This document shows, piece after piece, positions 6,811 through 14,637 of a stretch of 25,853 nucleotides of DNA. Location: positions 1 to 25,853 of the forward strand of contig JAEFAK010000004.1 in the NCBI GenBank assembly GCA_016287555.1. The letters are read 5' to 3'. Origin of the DNA: Oscillospiraceae bacterium. Lineage in GTDB: Bacteria > Bacillota > Clostridia > Oscillospirales > Oscillospiraceae. A program made the translations under genes and the position numbers. The notes under the pieces are model-generated. The model was not told the DNA's origin and did no database searches. It saw only the letters and a list, made by a program, of their open reading frames with translations. Positions within the stretch are counted from its first letter, which is position 1; each line of letters starts with the position of its first letter.

Positions 6811-8712
6811 TCAGTTCTCCAGCTTTCTTATGGATTCGTCGAGCCAGCTTATGTGCTGTATCTGCATCAGCGGCGGAAGAGCGCCCTTCTCTATGCGCAG
6901 GACGCCCGTGTTGTCCGTGACGGGGCCCTCAAACGGCCTGAGCCGCCCTTCGACGACCAGCTCGCGGAAAAGGCGCACCGTCTTGACCGTGTTCGGGCCG
7001 ACGACCTCGTCGCTCGTGAAGATATCCGTGATGCCCGTGGAGACGCCCCAGCCGAAGTGGATGGGGTTGCCGGGGATGTGCTTGTCAAGCAGGCTCGTGC
7101 GCCCCTCGATCGGGCCCTCGCAGGACTTGGCGTAGAAGCGCTCCCAGTCGAGCGTCATCGCGCCGAGCGCGTCGAGCCGCGCTCCGGTCTTCGTGTCGAG
7201 CCTGTAGACGTGAGCGTAGGTCTCGGGCGTCGCCTTGGCGGCGAGACGGTTCTCGTCGGAGTAGCGCACGAAGGCGACGTCGGCGCCGTTTTCGGCAAAG
7301 GCGCGGCAGGCGATATCGTGCTCGCGGAAGTCGTTGACATCCTTGAGGACGTACTGGAGTATCTTCGCGCGCGGATTGATGAGCTTGGCCCCGAGCGCGA
7401 AGCCGTTAATCGCGTAGGTCGGCGCGTAGCCGAAGAGCACCGCGTCCATGTATCCGAGGACGCCCGTCTCGCTCTGCAGGGCGGCCAGCACGCCGCAGAG
7501 GAACGTCGTGTCGTACATGCGGACGTAGTAGGTGTCGAGGTCGCGCCCGGCGCGCGGTATGTCGCAGTTCATGACTATGATGTCCGGATTTTCCAGCGAG
7601 ACGCGCAGCGCCGCCTCGGACTGCGCCGGCGAGGTGCACAGCAGCATCGTCGGCTTCTCGGCGGCAATGGCCGACAGATCGCCGTAGACGCCGTCGGGCC
7701 CGTCGCCTATGTTGAAATGATTGGTTATCTTTATGAGCGAGCCGTATCTGCGCTCGACGCGCCCTGCGGCTGCGGCATGGAACTTCGTCCAGGGGTTCGT
7801 CTCGGGCGTACCGTCGAAGGCGAAGGCGACGTGCACGTTCTTCTTCGGCTTGAGCTTTTTCGGCTCGTAGGACATATCGAGCTTCGTCGCCTCGAGCATA
7901 TCCGTCTTGCGCTCGCCGCTGAAGACCTGAAGCTGCGGGATCATGCTCTTGATGTTCTTTTTGAGCTCCTTGGAGCTCTCGTTGTAGGGATAGCCGAAGA
8001 CCATGAGGTAGACCATGAGCGCGTCGCCGGTGGTGACGTTCTTGACGTCGGGATTGACGCTCTTGTAGGCCGTCCTGAAGGAGCGGTGGACGCGGTTGAT
8101 GACGTCGCCGGTCGGCTCGGTTATCTCCGGATGCTCCTCCTTGTATTTTTCCGTCTGCTCGACGAGGCGCGTGAACATGCCCGGATGCGAGAACCAGAGG
8201 TTGTCGAAGAAGCGCCGCTTGTCGAAATCGAGAAACTCGTAGTATATCGTGACGTCGCGGTTGGTCTCGTCGCGCTGGGGGATGAGGCGGATGACGTTGC
8301 CGTAAATGGAGGCGGCGCCGACGTAGTTCATCGTCGAGACGCGCTTGTTGCCCTCCTGCACGTAGTATCTGTTGAGGTACTCATAGACGAGGATGGGCTC
8401 GCGTATGCCCTCGCTGAGCTGGCTCATATAGAGCTTCTGCCACTTGATGGCGAACTCCGTGTCGTCCGCGAGCAGGGGCATCCAGTTGCCCGCGAAGGTG
8501 TTCGAACGCATCGCCGTCCTCGTGCCGATGATGCGGCGCAGGGGGATCTCATGCAGCCCGAGGTTTATCTCGCCCAGTATCTCGACGCCGCGGAGCCTGT
8601 CCTCGAGGACGGGCAGGTAGCCCTGCGCCGCGTCGTTCGCGTGCTCGGATATATACTTCCGCCCGAGCTTCCGCGCGCTCTGATATGCGGATCTCCCATC
8701 GTTTTCGGCCAT
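6811..8712 (-). CDS. Cytoplasmic ParB-like/BMP-domain fusion protein
   Basis: A 633-residue protein without signal peptide, lipobox or membrane helix. Residues about 50-145 resemble a ParB/sulfiredoxin-like domain: HEIPLRRIIGTRT, then IREPILVYEYLNRYYVQEGNKRVSTMNYVGA, where EGNKRVS fits the family's D/E-G-x-x-R box. Residues 160-280 are charged and probably helical. Residues about 290-570 look like a BMP/PnrA-type periplasmic binding domain (KNVHVAFAFDG, NPDIIVMNCDI, YYVRMYDTTFLCGVLAAL, GVLGYMDAVLFGYAPTYAINGFALGAKLINP). A purine-binding sensor inside the cell is the natural guess, since it forms an operon with xpt and sits in a nucleoside transport locus. DNA binding or enzymatic action of the N-domain is unproven. 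The start has AAGGAGG eight bases upstream. Confidence 0.85.
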   Translation of the reverse strand: MAENDGRSAYQSARKLGRKYISEHANDAAQGYLPVLEDRLRGVEILGEINLGLHEIPLRRIIGTRTAMRSNTFAGNWMPLLADDTEFAIKWQKLYMSQLSEGIREPILVYEYLNRYYVQEGNKRVSTMNYVGAASIYGNVIRLIPQRDETNRDVTIYYEFLDFDKRRFFDNLWFSHPGMFTRLVEQTEKYKEEHPEITEPTGDVINRVHRSFRTAYKSVNPDVKNVTTGDALMVYLMVFGYPYNESSKELKKNIKSMIPQLQVFSGERKTDMLEATKLDMSYEPKKLKPKKNVHVAFAFDGTPETNPWTKFHAAAAGRVERRYGSLIKITNHFNIGDGPDGVYGDLSAIAAEKPTMLLCTSPAQSEAALRVSLENPDIIVMNCDIPRAGRDLDTYYVRMYDTTFLCGVLAALQSETGVLGYMDAVLFGYAPTYAINGFALGAKLINPRAKILQYVLKDVNDFREHDIACRAFAENGADVAFVRYSDENRLAAKATPETYAHVYRLDTKTGARLDALGAMTLDWERFYAKSCEGPIEGRTSLLDKHIPGNPIHFGWGVSTGITDIFTSDEVVGPNTVKTVRLFRELVVEGRLRPFEGPVTDNTGVLRIEKGALPPLMQIQHISWLDESIRKLEN

Positions 8713-8751
8713 GTGCGCAGCCTCCTTGAAAGCATTTTCATCTGACTATAT

Positions 8752-8780
8752 ATTTTATCATCCGCGGGAAGATATATCAA
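8752..8780 (-). promoter_or_regulatory. Promoter of ParB-BMP/xpt operon
   Basis: On the minus strand, TTGATA (8775-8780), a 17-bp spacer and TAAAAT (8752-8757). The start would be near 8745, about 33 nt before the ATG. Confidence 0.7.
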
Positions 8781-8805
8781 TACAAATCGCGCGGCCTTAC
8801 GGACA

Positions 8806-8838
8806 TAAAAAGACCCCCGCGGAAATACTTCCGCGGGG
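8806..8838 (-). terminator. Terminator of BMP lipoprotein gene
   Basis: A 10-bp stem CCCCGCGGAA / TTCCGCGGGG (8815-8824 with 8829-8838) with a 4-nt loop. On the minus strand it is followed by a U-rich run (TCTTTTTA). It separates the lipoprotein gene from the ParB-BMP operon promoter. Confidence 0.85.
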
Positions 8839-8880
8839 ATCGTTTCGTCATATTTTCCGCCGAAGGGCGGGTCAGGGGAC

Positions 8881-10032
8881 TCAGCCCTTGATGACGTTGA
8901 TGCCGGGGATGATGTACGCAAAGGACGGAGCGGAGACGGTCTCGCTCTCGTGGAAGTACTCGCCCTCGGGGATGTTGAGGTCGTCGCCGCCGCCGACAGC
9001 GGTGCCGGTGAGAGGACCGTCAAAAACGTGGATCTCGCCGCTGAGGAGCTTCGCCTTGGCGGCCTCGATGGCTTCAGCAGTGCCCTCGGCAGCTATATCG
9101 CCGTTGAGCGGGCTGAGGAAGACGGCGCCCTCGGAGAGGCCCTGGCACCAGTCGGTGGCTATGGGTTGGCCGTTGAGCACGCAGTTGACGGCATACTCAA
9201 GGTAGATGCTCCAGTCGGCGCGGGCGGAGACGAGGGAGGCGGTCGGGGCGGCGGGGATCATATCGGCGTTGTAGCCGCACTGCCATACGCCGTTGGCCGC
9301 AGCCGTGGTGGCGGGGGCGGTGGAGTCGGAGTGCTGGGAGATGACGTCGCAGCCGCCGTCGATGAGGGCCTGGGCGACCTGGGACTCAACGGTCGGGTCG
9401 TTCCAGGAGTTGGTATACATGACGTCCATGGTCACTTCGGGGTTGACGCTCTTGGCGCCGAGGTAGAAGGCGGTGTAGCCGGAGATGACTTCCGCGAAGT
9501 CAAACGCGGCGACGTAGCCGAGCTTGTTGGTCTCGGTCTTGAGGCCGGCGGCGATACCGGCAAGGTAGCGGGCCTCATAGATGGATACGAAGTAGTTGTG
9601 ATAGTTGGGAAGGTTCTCGATGGCGGCCTTGTAGCCGGTGGCATGGCAGAACTGGATGTCGGGATAATCCTTCGCGACGGTGACCATGTAGTCCTCGAAG
9701 CCGAAGCTGGTGGCAAAAATGATGTTGCAGCCGGCCTCGACGAGCTCGCGGATGGCGGTCTCGCACTCGGAGCCCTCGGGGGTGTTGTACTTGTTGATGA
9801 CCTGATCATCGCGCAGGCCCAGATCCTTCATCATCTTCTGGGTGCCGAGGTCATGGTTGTAGGTGTAGCCCATGTCCGAAGGATCGGAGATGTGGACGCA
9901 GCCTATCTTGATGTTGTCCTTGGTGATACCGGCCTTGGTATCGGGAGTGGGATCGGCGGCGGGTTTGGCGGAGCACGCGACCAGAGCGAAGATCATGATC
10001 ACGGCGATCGCCAGAGCGAGAACTTTCTTCAT
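8881..10032 (-). CDS. BMP-family nucleoside-binding lipoprotein
   Basis: A 383-residue exported lipoprotein. The signal peptide MKKVLALAIAVIMIFALVAC ends in lipobox LVAC (Cys20). The mature part is a BMP/PnrA/NupN-like solute-binding domain, with IKIGCVHISDPSDMGYTYNHDLG, INKYNTPEGSECETAIRELVEAGCNIIF, YLAGIAAGLKTETNKLGYVAAFDFAEVISGYTAFYLGAKSVNPEV and DVISQHSDSTAPATTAAANG. It probably captures nucleosides at the outer face of the membrane for the ABC transporter at 2217-5852. The ATG at 10032 is chosen for its AAGGGG site and signal peptide; an in-frame extension to 10395 is upstream noise. It is monocistronic. NupN in B. subtilis is usually the first gene of the transporter operon; here it is detached. 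Confidence 0.92.
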   Translation of the reverse strand: MKKVLALAIAVIMIFALVACSAKPAADPTPDTKAGITKDNIKIGCVHISDPSDMGYTYNHDLGTQKMMKDLGLRDDQVINKYNTPEGSECETAIRELVEAGCNIIFATSFGFEDYMVTVAKDYPDIQFCHATGYKAAIENLPNYHNYFVSIYEARYLAGIAAGLKTETNKLGYVAAFDFAEVISGYTAFYLGAKSVNPEVTMDVMYTNSWNDPTVESQVAQALIDGGCDVISQHSDSTAPATTAAANGVWQCGYNADMIPAAPTASLVSARADWSIYLEYAVNCVLNGQPIATDWCQGLSEGAVFLSPLNGDIAAEGTAEAIEAAKAKLLSGEIHVFDGPLTGTAVGGGDDLNIPEGEYFHESETVSAPSFAYIIPGINVIKG

Positions 10033-10131
10033 CGATTGTACCCCTTCTTGATTATAAATTAGTTGAATGCGGAGTCTCACCGCATCCGAAAAATTATACC
10101 TGATTTTACAACATCTGCGCCGATTTTGCAA
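10033..10131 (-). promoter_or_regulatory. Promoter and leader of BMP lipoprotein gene
   Basis: On the minus strand, TTGCAA (10126-10131), a 17-bp spacer and TAAAAT (10103-10108), with the start near 10096. The roughly 64-nt leader contains a small hairpin, ATGCGG/CCGCAT, around 10065-10085. The leader is too short to hold a standard purine riboswitch. Confidence 0.6.
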
Positions 10132-10212
10132 GGTTTTTGCGCATTTTGCGGCTTTTTGTCTATATTGCCTAATCGCCGCAAAGAGCCTGCGCGGGAAGAA
10201 GGGAAAATCCGC

Positions 10213-10241
10213 TTGACGGCGCGCTGCAAATGGAAGATAAT
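10213..10241 (+). promoter_or_regulatory. Promoter of oligoendopeptidase gene
   Basis: TTGACG (10213-10218), a 17-bp spacer and GATAAT (10236-10241). Transcription would start near 10248, with GGAGG at about 10266-10270 before the ATG at 10277. Confidence 0.75.
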
Positions 10242-10276
10242 ATATCATAGATCGGTATACGCTCCGGAGGAACGCG

Positions 10277-11950
10277 ATGAGGTTTTCGGATCTGCCATAC
10301 GAGCGCCCGGATATACGCGCTTTCGCGGCCGGGATGCGCCGCCATGCCTCCCGGCTTGCCCGCGCGAAGGACGTCGGGGAGGCCGCGTCCGTCATCGCCT
10401 CCGCCGACGCGGACGTCCGGCATTTCGATACGGCATGGTCCGTCGCGCAGCTGCGCTACTCGCTCGACACCGGCGACGGATTCTACCGCGAGGAGGTCCG
10501 CTTTTTCGAAAAGGCCCTTCCGCGGGAGGAAAAGGCCCGCCTCGCGCTGACCCGCGCCGTCCTCGCCTCGCCGCTCAAAGGCGAACTGGCGGAAAAGTAC
10601 GGGGAGATATTCATAAAGCGCCTCGAGGCCGAGGCCGCCTTGTTCTCCGGAAAGACCGAGGCGCTGGCAAAAAAGCAGAACGCCCTCGCCGCGGAATACT
10701 GCGACGTTCTGTACGGCGGCCGGATCGAGCTTTTCGGCGAGACGGTGACGCTCCCGCAGGCTGCCCCGATAGGCGAGGAGGAGAATGACGGGCGCAGACG
10801 CGCCGCCTGGCGCGCCGTCGGCGCATTCTTCAATGAAAACGGGAAAAGGTTCGATGACATTTTCGCCGGCCTCGTCTCTCTCCGCTCGGAGGAGGCGAAA
10901 AGGCTCGGCTTTGAAAAATACACCGACCTTGCCTACAGGCGCATGGAGCGCTGCTTCGGCAGGGAGGATGCGGAAGGCTTTCGAAAGGCCGCGAAGCGCG
11001 AGCTCGTCCCGCTTGCAGAGGCGATGTATAGGCGAAGGGCCGCCGAGGCGGGGCTTGATTACCCGCTCGACTTTGCCGATACGCTCCCGCGCAGTCCGGG
11101 CGGCGATCCGCGCGCCGAGCCGGGAAGGATAAAGGACGCGGCGGTGGCGCTGCTGCGGGAACTCTCGCCGGAGACGGGGGAGTTTGCCGAGCGCATGCTC
11201 GCAGCAGGCGCTTTCGATATAGGTACGGGCGAAAGAAAAGCAGGCGGAGGCTTCTGCGCGCAGCTCCCGGATTTCGGGATGCCGTTCGTCTTCGCCAATC
11301 TGTCCGGTACCGGAGCGGACGTCACGACGCTCACCCACGAGCTGGGCCACGCTTTCGCGACCTGGTGCGCGAGAGATATAGCTCCAGAGGCTCTGCGCCT
11401 GCCGACCATGGAGGCGCAGGAGACCTGCGCCATGGGCATGGAGCTTCTCGCCATGCCGCGCGCCGACCTGTTTTTCGGCGCGGATGCGGGCAGATACGAA
11501 GCTTCCCACATGGCATCGGCCGTCTGCCTCATCCCTTACGCCGCCATGGTCGACGCCTTCCAGCACGCTGTCTATGACTCACCGGAGATGACGCCGGAAG
11601 AGCGCCACGACGTCTGGCGCGGGCTCATAAAAGAATATATGCCCTGGGTGCGGCTCGACGGAACGACGCCGTTTTTCGGCGAAGGGAAGCACTGGCAGCG
11701 CCAGAGCCACATATTCGAGGAGCCGTTTTACTACATCGACTACGGCCTTGCGCAGACCGCCGCGTTCGGCTTTGCCGGCGGGGGAAGGGAAGCGATGGAG
11801 AAATTCCTCGCGTTCGCGCGGGCCGGGGGAAAAAAGACCTTTGCCGGGCTGCTGGAGCTGGCGGAGCTGCCCTCGCCCTTCGAGGCGGAGACGCTCGCCG
11901 CCGTCCGCCGCAACGCGGAGGAACTGCTTGGAAAAGCCGGTCGGCTTTGA
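10277..11950 (+). CDS. M3-family oligoendopeptidase (PepF-like)
   Basis: A 557-residue cytoplasmic zinc metallopeptidase that should cleave short peptides. The active site is LTHELGHAF, with zinc ligands His354 and His358 and catalytic Glu355. The third ligand is probably Glu382 in PTMEAQETCAMGMELL, as in family M3. The N-terminal half (residues 1-190) is the helical PepF-type domain. The C-terminal region has the family's YIDYGLAQTAAFGF stretch around residues 488-501, which lines the substrate cleft. No signal peptide is seen. It is the first gene of a transcript that continues into the membrane protein 14 bp later. Length and motifs look intact. Confidence 0.93.
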   Translation: MRFSDLPYERPDIRAFAAGMRRHASRLARAKDVGEAASVIASADADVRHFDTAWSVAQLRYSLDTGDGFYREEVRFFEKALPREEKARLALTRAVLASPLKGELAEKYGEIFIKRLEAEAALFSGKTEALAKKQNALAAEYCDVLYGGRIELFGETVTLPQAAPIGEEENDGRRRAAWRAVGAFFNENGKRFDDIFAGLVSLRSEEAKRLGFEKYTDLAYRRMERCFGREDAEGFRKAAKRELVPLAEAMYRRRAAEAGLDYPLDFADTLPRSPGGDPRAEPGRIKDAAVALLRELSPETGEFAERMLAAGAFDIGTGERKAGGGFCAQLPDFGMPFVFANLSGTGADVTTLTHELGHAFATWCARDIAPEALRLPTMEAQETCAMGMELLAMPRADLFFGADAGRYEASHMASAVCLIPYAAMVDAFQHAVYDSPEMTPEERHDVWRGLIKEYMPWVRLDGTTPFFGEGKHWQRQSHIFEEPFYYIDYGLAQTAAFGFAGGGREAMEKFLAFARAGGKKTFAGLLELAELPSPFEAETLAAVRRNAEELLGKAGRL

Positions 11951-11964
11951 GCCGGAGGAGAGAT

Positions 11965-12513
11965 ATGAAAAAAGAAGAATTTTCCGATCTTCAGCTGGGA
12001 ATGACGGGGGAATACGACTATAAGGGGCCGTACCTCTACGTAAACGGGGAAAACGACGGCGTGCTGCGCATTCGGATCGCCTGCGCCGCATTCGCCCTGC
12101 TCATCGCCGCAGCCTACGCCGTGTCCGGCCTGAGCGGCGCGGAGGGCACGCTGCGGCTCTACGTCATGATCCCGTATATCGCGCTGGCGATACCCCTCTG
12201 CTTCATCATCGCGGGCCTTTTCTACGCGATACCCTTCGCGCGGAAGATGACTCCGTTGCAGTATAAGCGCGGCTTCGGCCGCATGAAGAAGGCCTCGTGG
12301 TATGCGCTCGCGCTGGAGATACTGACCGAGCTCATCGAGATAGGCTTCACGGCCATCGTCTGCAAAAAGGGCGAGAGGTCGGGCGAGATGGTCTTCATAG
12401 GCTGCATGATGCTCGCCATAGTGCTGACGACGGTGTTCATCTCCTTCCAGAAGAGGATACCGATGAGGAGCACGGACGATAAGACGGAGGAAAACGAAAA
12501 TGAGGCTGGATAA
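11965..12513 (+). CDS. Four-helix membrane protein, unknown function
   Basis: A 182-residue protein I do not recognise. A charged N-terminus (MKKEEFSDLQLGMTGEYDYKGPYLYVNGENDGVLRIRI) precedes four hydrophobic segments at about residues 39-58, 69-92, 109-128 and 139-157. A very acidic tail, RSTDDKTEENENEAG, ends it. The ATG at 11965 has GGAGGAGA just upstream. It starts 14 bp after the peptidase stop and its 3' end overlaps rqcP by 14 nt, so the three genes appear translationally linked. It does not look like YabQ or YabP, the usual rqcP neighbours. Confidence 0.8.
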   Translation: MKKEEFSDLQLGMTGEYDYKGPYLYVNGENDGVLRIRIACAAFALLIAAAYAVSGLSGAEGTLRLYVMIPYIALAIPLCFIIAGLFYAIPFARKMTPLQYKRGFGRMKKASWYALALEILTELIEIGFTAIVCKKGERSGEMVFIGCMMLAIVLTTVFISFQKRIPMRSTDDKTEENENEAG

Positions 12514-12739
12514 GTATCTGAAGGTCTCGCGCCTTATAAAGCGGCGCACCGTCGCCAACGAGGCTTGCGACGCGGGACTGGTCAGTGTCAACGGAAGGGT
12601 CGCGCGCGCCTCGCTTGAGATAAAGCCGGGCGACGTCATCGAGCTGACGCTCGGATCGAGAAATACGAAGGTGGAGGTCGTCTCAGTGGCTGAGAACGCC
12701 CGCAAGGACGACGCCCCCGCGATGTATAAGGAAATATAG
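12500..12739 (+). CDS. rqcP: RqcP (YabO) S4-domain ribosome quality-control factor
   Basis: A 79-residue S4 RNA-binding protein. The sequence MRLDKYLKVSRLIKRRTVANEACDAGLVSVNGRVARASLEIKPGDVIEL closely follows B. subtilis RqcP/YabO, including the family ending with AxxMY (APAMYKEI). RqcP works with RqcH on stalled 50S subunits, supporting C-terminal alanine tailing of unfinished chains. The ATG has GGAGG nine bases upstream, inside the preceding gene. In many sporulating Firmicutes the gene is followed by yabP, yabQ and divIC; here a terminator follows instead. Confidence 0.93.
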   Translation: MRLDKYLKVSRLIKRRTVANEACDAGLVSVNGRVARASLEIKPGDVIELTLGSRNTKVEVVSVAENARKDDAPAMYKEI

Positions 12740-12814
12740 GTAAGGGCAGGAAATACAGGAAGGCGCGCAGCCCCGAACCGGTATCCTTCCGCGCCCCGCG
12801 GAGCTATTCAAACA

Positions 12815-12857
12815 CAAAAAAACGGACCGCTGAGATGTCTCAGCGGTCCGCGTTTTA
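12815..12857. terminator. Bidirectional terminator between rqcP and CoA-transferase genes
   Basis: A perfect palindromic hairpin with 13-bp arms (12823-12835 with 12838-12850). It is flanked by an A-run on the left (U-run on the minus strand) and CGTTTTA on the right. It ends both convergent transcripts. Confidence 0.88.
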
Positions 12858-12873
12858 TGCGCTATTCGGGCGA

Positions 12874-13530
12874 TCAGACCATGGGCTTGAGGTTCGGGCT
12901 GATGATAAGCTGAGCCTCGGTCGCGGCCTGGATCTGCTCAAGGGTGAACTCGGGGTTGTACTCGGTGAGGAGTATGCCCTCGGGGGTGATCTCCATGACG
13001 CCCATCTCGGTGACGATCAGGTCGACGGCCTCGACGGCGGTGAGGGGAAGAGTGCACTTCTTGAGGATCTTGGGCTTGCCCTTGTTGGTGTGCTCCATGG
13101 CGACTATGACCTTCTTCGCGCCGACGACGAGGTCCATCGCGCCGCCCATGCCGGGCACCTTCTTGCCGGGGATTATCCAGTTGGCGAGGCTGCCCTTCTC
13201 GTCGACCTCGAGCGAGCCGAGGACAGTGCAGTCGACGTGACCGCCGCGGATGAGGGAGAAGGAGGTGTTGGAGTCGATGTAGCAGCCGTGCGGAGCGGCG
13301 ACGGTGGGAACGCCGCTGGAGTCGACGGCGTGATGCGGGATGATGTTCTCTTCGGTAACGGTACCCGTTCCGATAACGCCGTTTTCGACCTGGATTATGA
13401 CGTGGATATCAGGGGGAAGGAACTGGGGGATGAGCGTGGGGAGGCCTATGCCGAGGTTGACGACGTCTCCGTCGTGCATCTCCTTGGCGACGCGCTTGGC
13501 GATAAAGCTCTTTATTTCTTCCTTATCCAT
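12874..13530 (-). CDS. ctfB: CoA-transferase subunit B (CtfB/AtoA-like)
   Basis: A 218-residue beta subunit of a family I 3-oxoacid/butyrate-acetoacetate-type CoA-transferase. Glu49 in IQVENGVIG is the expected catalytic glutamate that carries the acyl-CoA intermediate. The GMGGAMDLV stretch and the late TEMGVMEITPEG stretch are typical. The ATG at 13530 has AAGGAGG eight bases before it; a TTG six bases further up is too close to that site. It overlaps the A subunit gene by 8 nt. The substrate (acetate, butyrate, acetoacetate or other) cannot be told from sequence, and no ketone, decarboxylase or thiolase gene is adjacent. Confidence 0.9.
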   Translation of the reverse strand: MDKEEIKSFIAKRVAKEMHDGDVVNLGIGLPTLIPQFLPPDIHVIIQVENGVIGTGTVTEENIIPHHAVDSSGVPTVAAPHGCYIDSNTSFSLIRGGHVDCTVLGSLEVDEKGSLANWIIPGKKVPGMGGAMDLVVGAKKVIVAMEHTNKGKPKILKKCTLPLTAVEAVDLIVTEMGVMEITPEGILLTEYNPEFTLEQIQAATEAQLIISPNLKPMV

Positions 13531-14215
13531 TTTCAATTCCTCCTTCGACGATGTACTTGACGTAGACGCCCGGGGTAACGACGTCTTCCGGCTCTATCTC
13601 GCCGATCTCGACGAGGTTGTCCGCCTCGGCGATGACGACGTCGGCGGCGGTGGCCATGGCGACGCTGAAGCAGCGCGTCGTGCCCTTATACCAGATGTTG
13701 CCGGCCTTGTCTATCTTGTATCCGGCGATGAGCGCGAAGTCCGCGCGGTAGGGTCTCTCGATGAGGTAGGTCTTGCCCTCTATCTCCATGCGGCCGATGA
13801 CGTGCTCGTAGTCCTCGACTATCGTGCCGACGCCCGTCGGGGTGATGACGGCTCCGAGGCCCGCGCCGCCGGCGCGGATCATCTCGACGTAGGAGCCCTG
13901 GGGGGTGAGGATGAGCTCGAGCTCGCCGGAGTTGCTCTGCTCGGCGATCTCGGGGTTGAGGCCGACGTGGGTGGCGTACATCTTCTTGATCTGCTTATTG
14001 TGGATCAGCTTCGCGACGCCGTAGTATTCCTCGCCGCAGGGGCCGACAGGCATAGCGCCGTCGTTGCAGAAGAGGGTGAAGTTGCCTTTGCCGCTCTTGG
14101 CAAGAGCATCGACCAGCTTGTGCGGGTTGCCACAGCCCATGAAGCCTCCGATCATTATCGAAGCGCCGTCGGGGATCATGTCAATGGCTTCTTCAACAGA
14201 GATTATTTTTGCCAT
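13523..14215 (-). CDS. ctfA: CoA-transferase subunit A (CtfA/AtoD-like)
   Basis: A 230-residue alpha subunit, partner of the following gene. The glycine-rich CoA-binding stretch MIGGFMGCGNPHKLV (residues 21-35), the middle SSGELEL-like segment (NSGELELILTPQGSYVEMIRAGGAGLGAVITPTGVGT) and the ending VVTPGVYVKYIV match CtfA and AtoD. The two subunits transfer CoA between short-chain acids, a fermentation or acid-reassimilation step in anaerobes. AAGGAGG lies seven bases before the ATG. Confidence 0.92.
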   Translation of the reverse strand: MAKIISVEEAIDMIPDGASIMIGGFMGCGNPHKLVDALAKSGKGNFTLFCNDGAMPVGPCGEEYYGVAKLIHNKQIKKMYATHVGLNPEIAEQSNSGELELILTPQGSYVEMIRAGGAGLGAVITPTGVGTIVEDYEHVIGRMEIEGKTYLIERPYRADFALIAGYKIDKAGNIWYKGTTRCFSVAMATAADVVIAEADNLVEIGEIEPEDVVTPGVYVKYIVEGGIENG

Positions 14216-14337
14216 TTGGTATCCTCCTTCAAATAGTGGTGGAATAAGTGGAATAATAGTTCATATCCTGCCCTTGCGCGATGCGGCTGCGGCAGGCACA
14301 TGCCGTTATCAGCGTGCAAAACACACGATACACGAGT

Positions 14338-14366
14338 AGAATAGCACACAATCGGCCCTCTTTCAA
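14338..14366 (-). promoter_or_regulatory. Promoter of CoA-transferase genes
   Basis: On the minus strand, TTGAAA (14361-14366), a 17-bp spacer and TATTCT (14338-14343), with an extended -10 TGC. The predicted leader is about 115 nt. The gene-free stretch 14216-14637 holds this promoter, a GC-rich patch at about 14400-14465 with no assigned role, and the arginine operon promoter. Confidence 0.65.
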
Positions 14367-14534
14367 GAGCCATTTTTCCTTTATTCAATTGCTTAAGAGT
14401 GCCGCGGAGCCGCGTCCCGCGCCGCCTTCAGGCCCTCCGGAGCGCGCCCCGGGCGCCCGCTGAGGCCGAAATCAGCGCGAAGATGTATGAATATGCGCTA
14501 AAACTGCCGAATTATAGGGATAAATTGAACATAT

Positions 14535-14570
14535 CCACCAAATATTCAAATTTTGCTGAATAATTATTGA
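14535..14570. promoter_or_regulatory. Candidate ArgR/AhrC operator (two ARG-box-like sites)
   Basis: TGAATAATTATTGA at 14557-14570 matches the ARG box TGAATWWWWATTCA at 13 of 14 positions and overlaps the -35 of the argG promoter. A weaker copy (14535-14548, 10 of 14, ending AATATTCA) lies 22 bp upstream centre to centre, two helical turns away. Paired boxes are normal for the hexameric arginine repressor. No argR gene is in the window. Confidence 0.6.
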
Positions 14571-14594
14571 CAAATTGCAAAGCAGGAGTATAAT
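14567..14594 (+). promoter_or_regulatory. Promoter of arginine operon
   Basis: TTGACA (14567-14572), a 16-bp spacer and TATAAT (14589-14594): consensus hexamers. The start is near 14601, about 37 nt before argG. Confidence 0.85.
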
Positions 14595-14637
14595 GCTGTA
14601 CATATCAATAAAAGAATCTTGAAGCGGAGGCTTTGAA

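Noticed and set aside
6730..8745. Long plus-strand open frame opposite the ParB-BMP gene
   Set aside because: The minus-strand frame has a promoter, ribosome binding site, 1-nt junction to xpt and clear domains; the plus-strand frame has none and is rich in random charged residues.
8713..8814. Purine riboswitch before the ParB-BMP/xpt operon
   Set aside because: The leader after the predicted start is only about 33 nt and lacks the conserved three-way-junction core.
10033..10395. N-terminal extension of the BMP lipoprotein
   Set aside because: It would bury the signal peptide and lipobox, run through the predicted promoter and overlap the start of the oligoendopeptidase gene.
14400..14465. 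GC-rich patch between the two divergent promoters
   Set aside because: Several short self-complementary runs exist but no single stable stem with a U-tract and no coding frame; no function can be supported.
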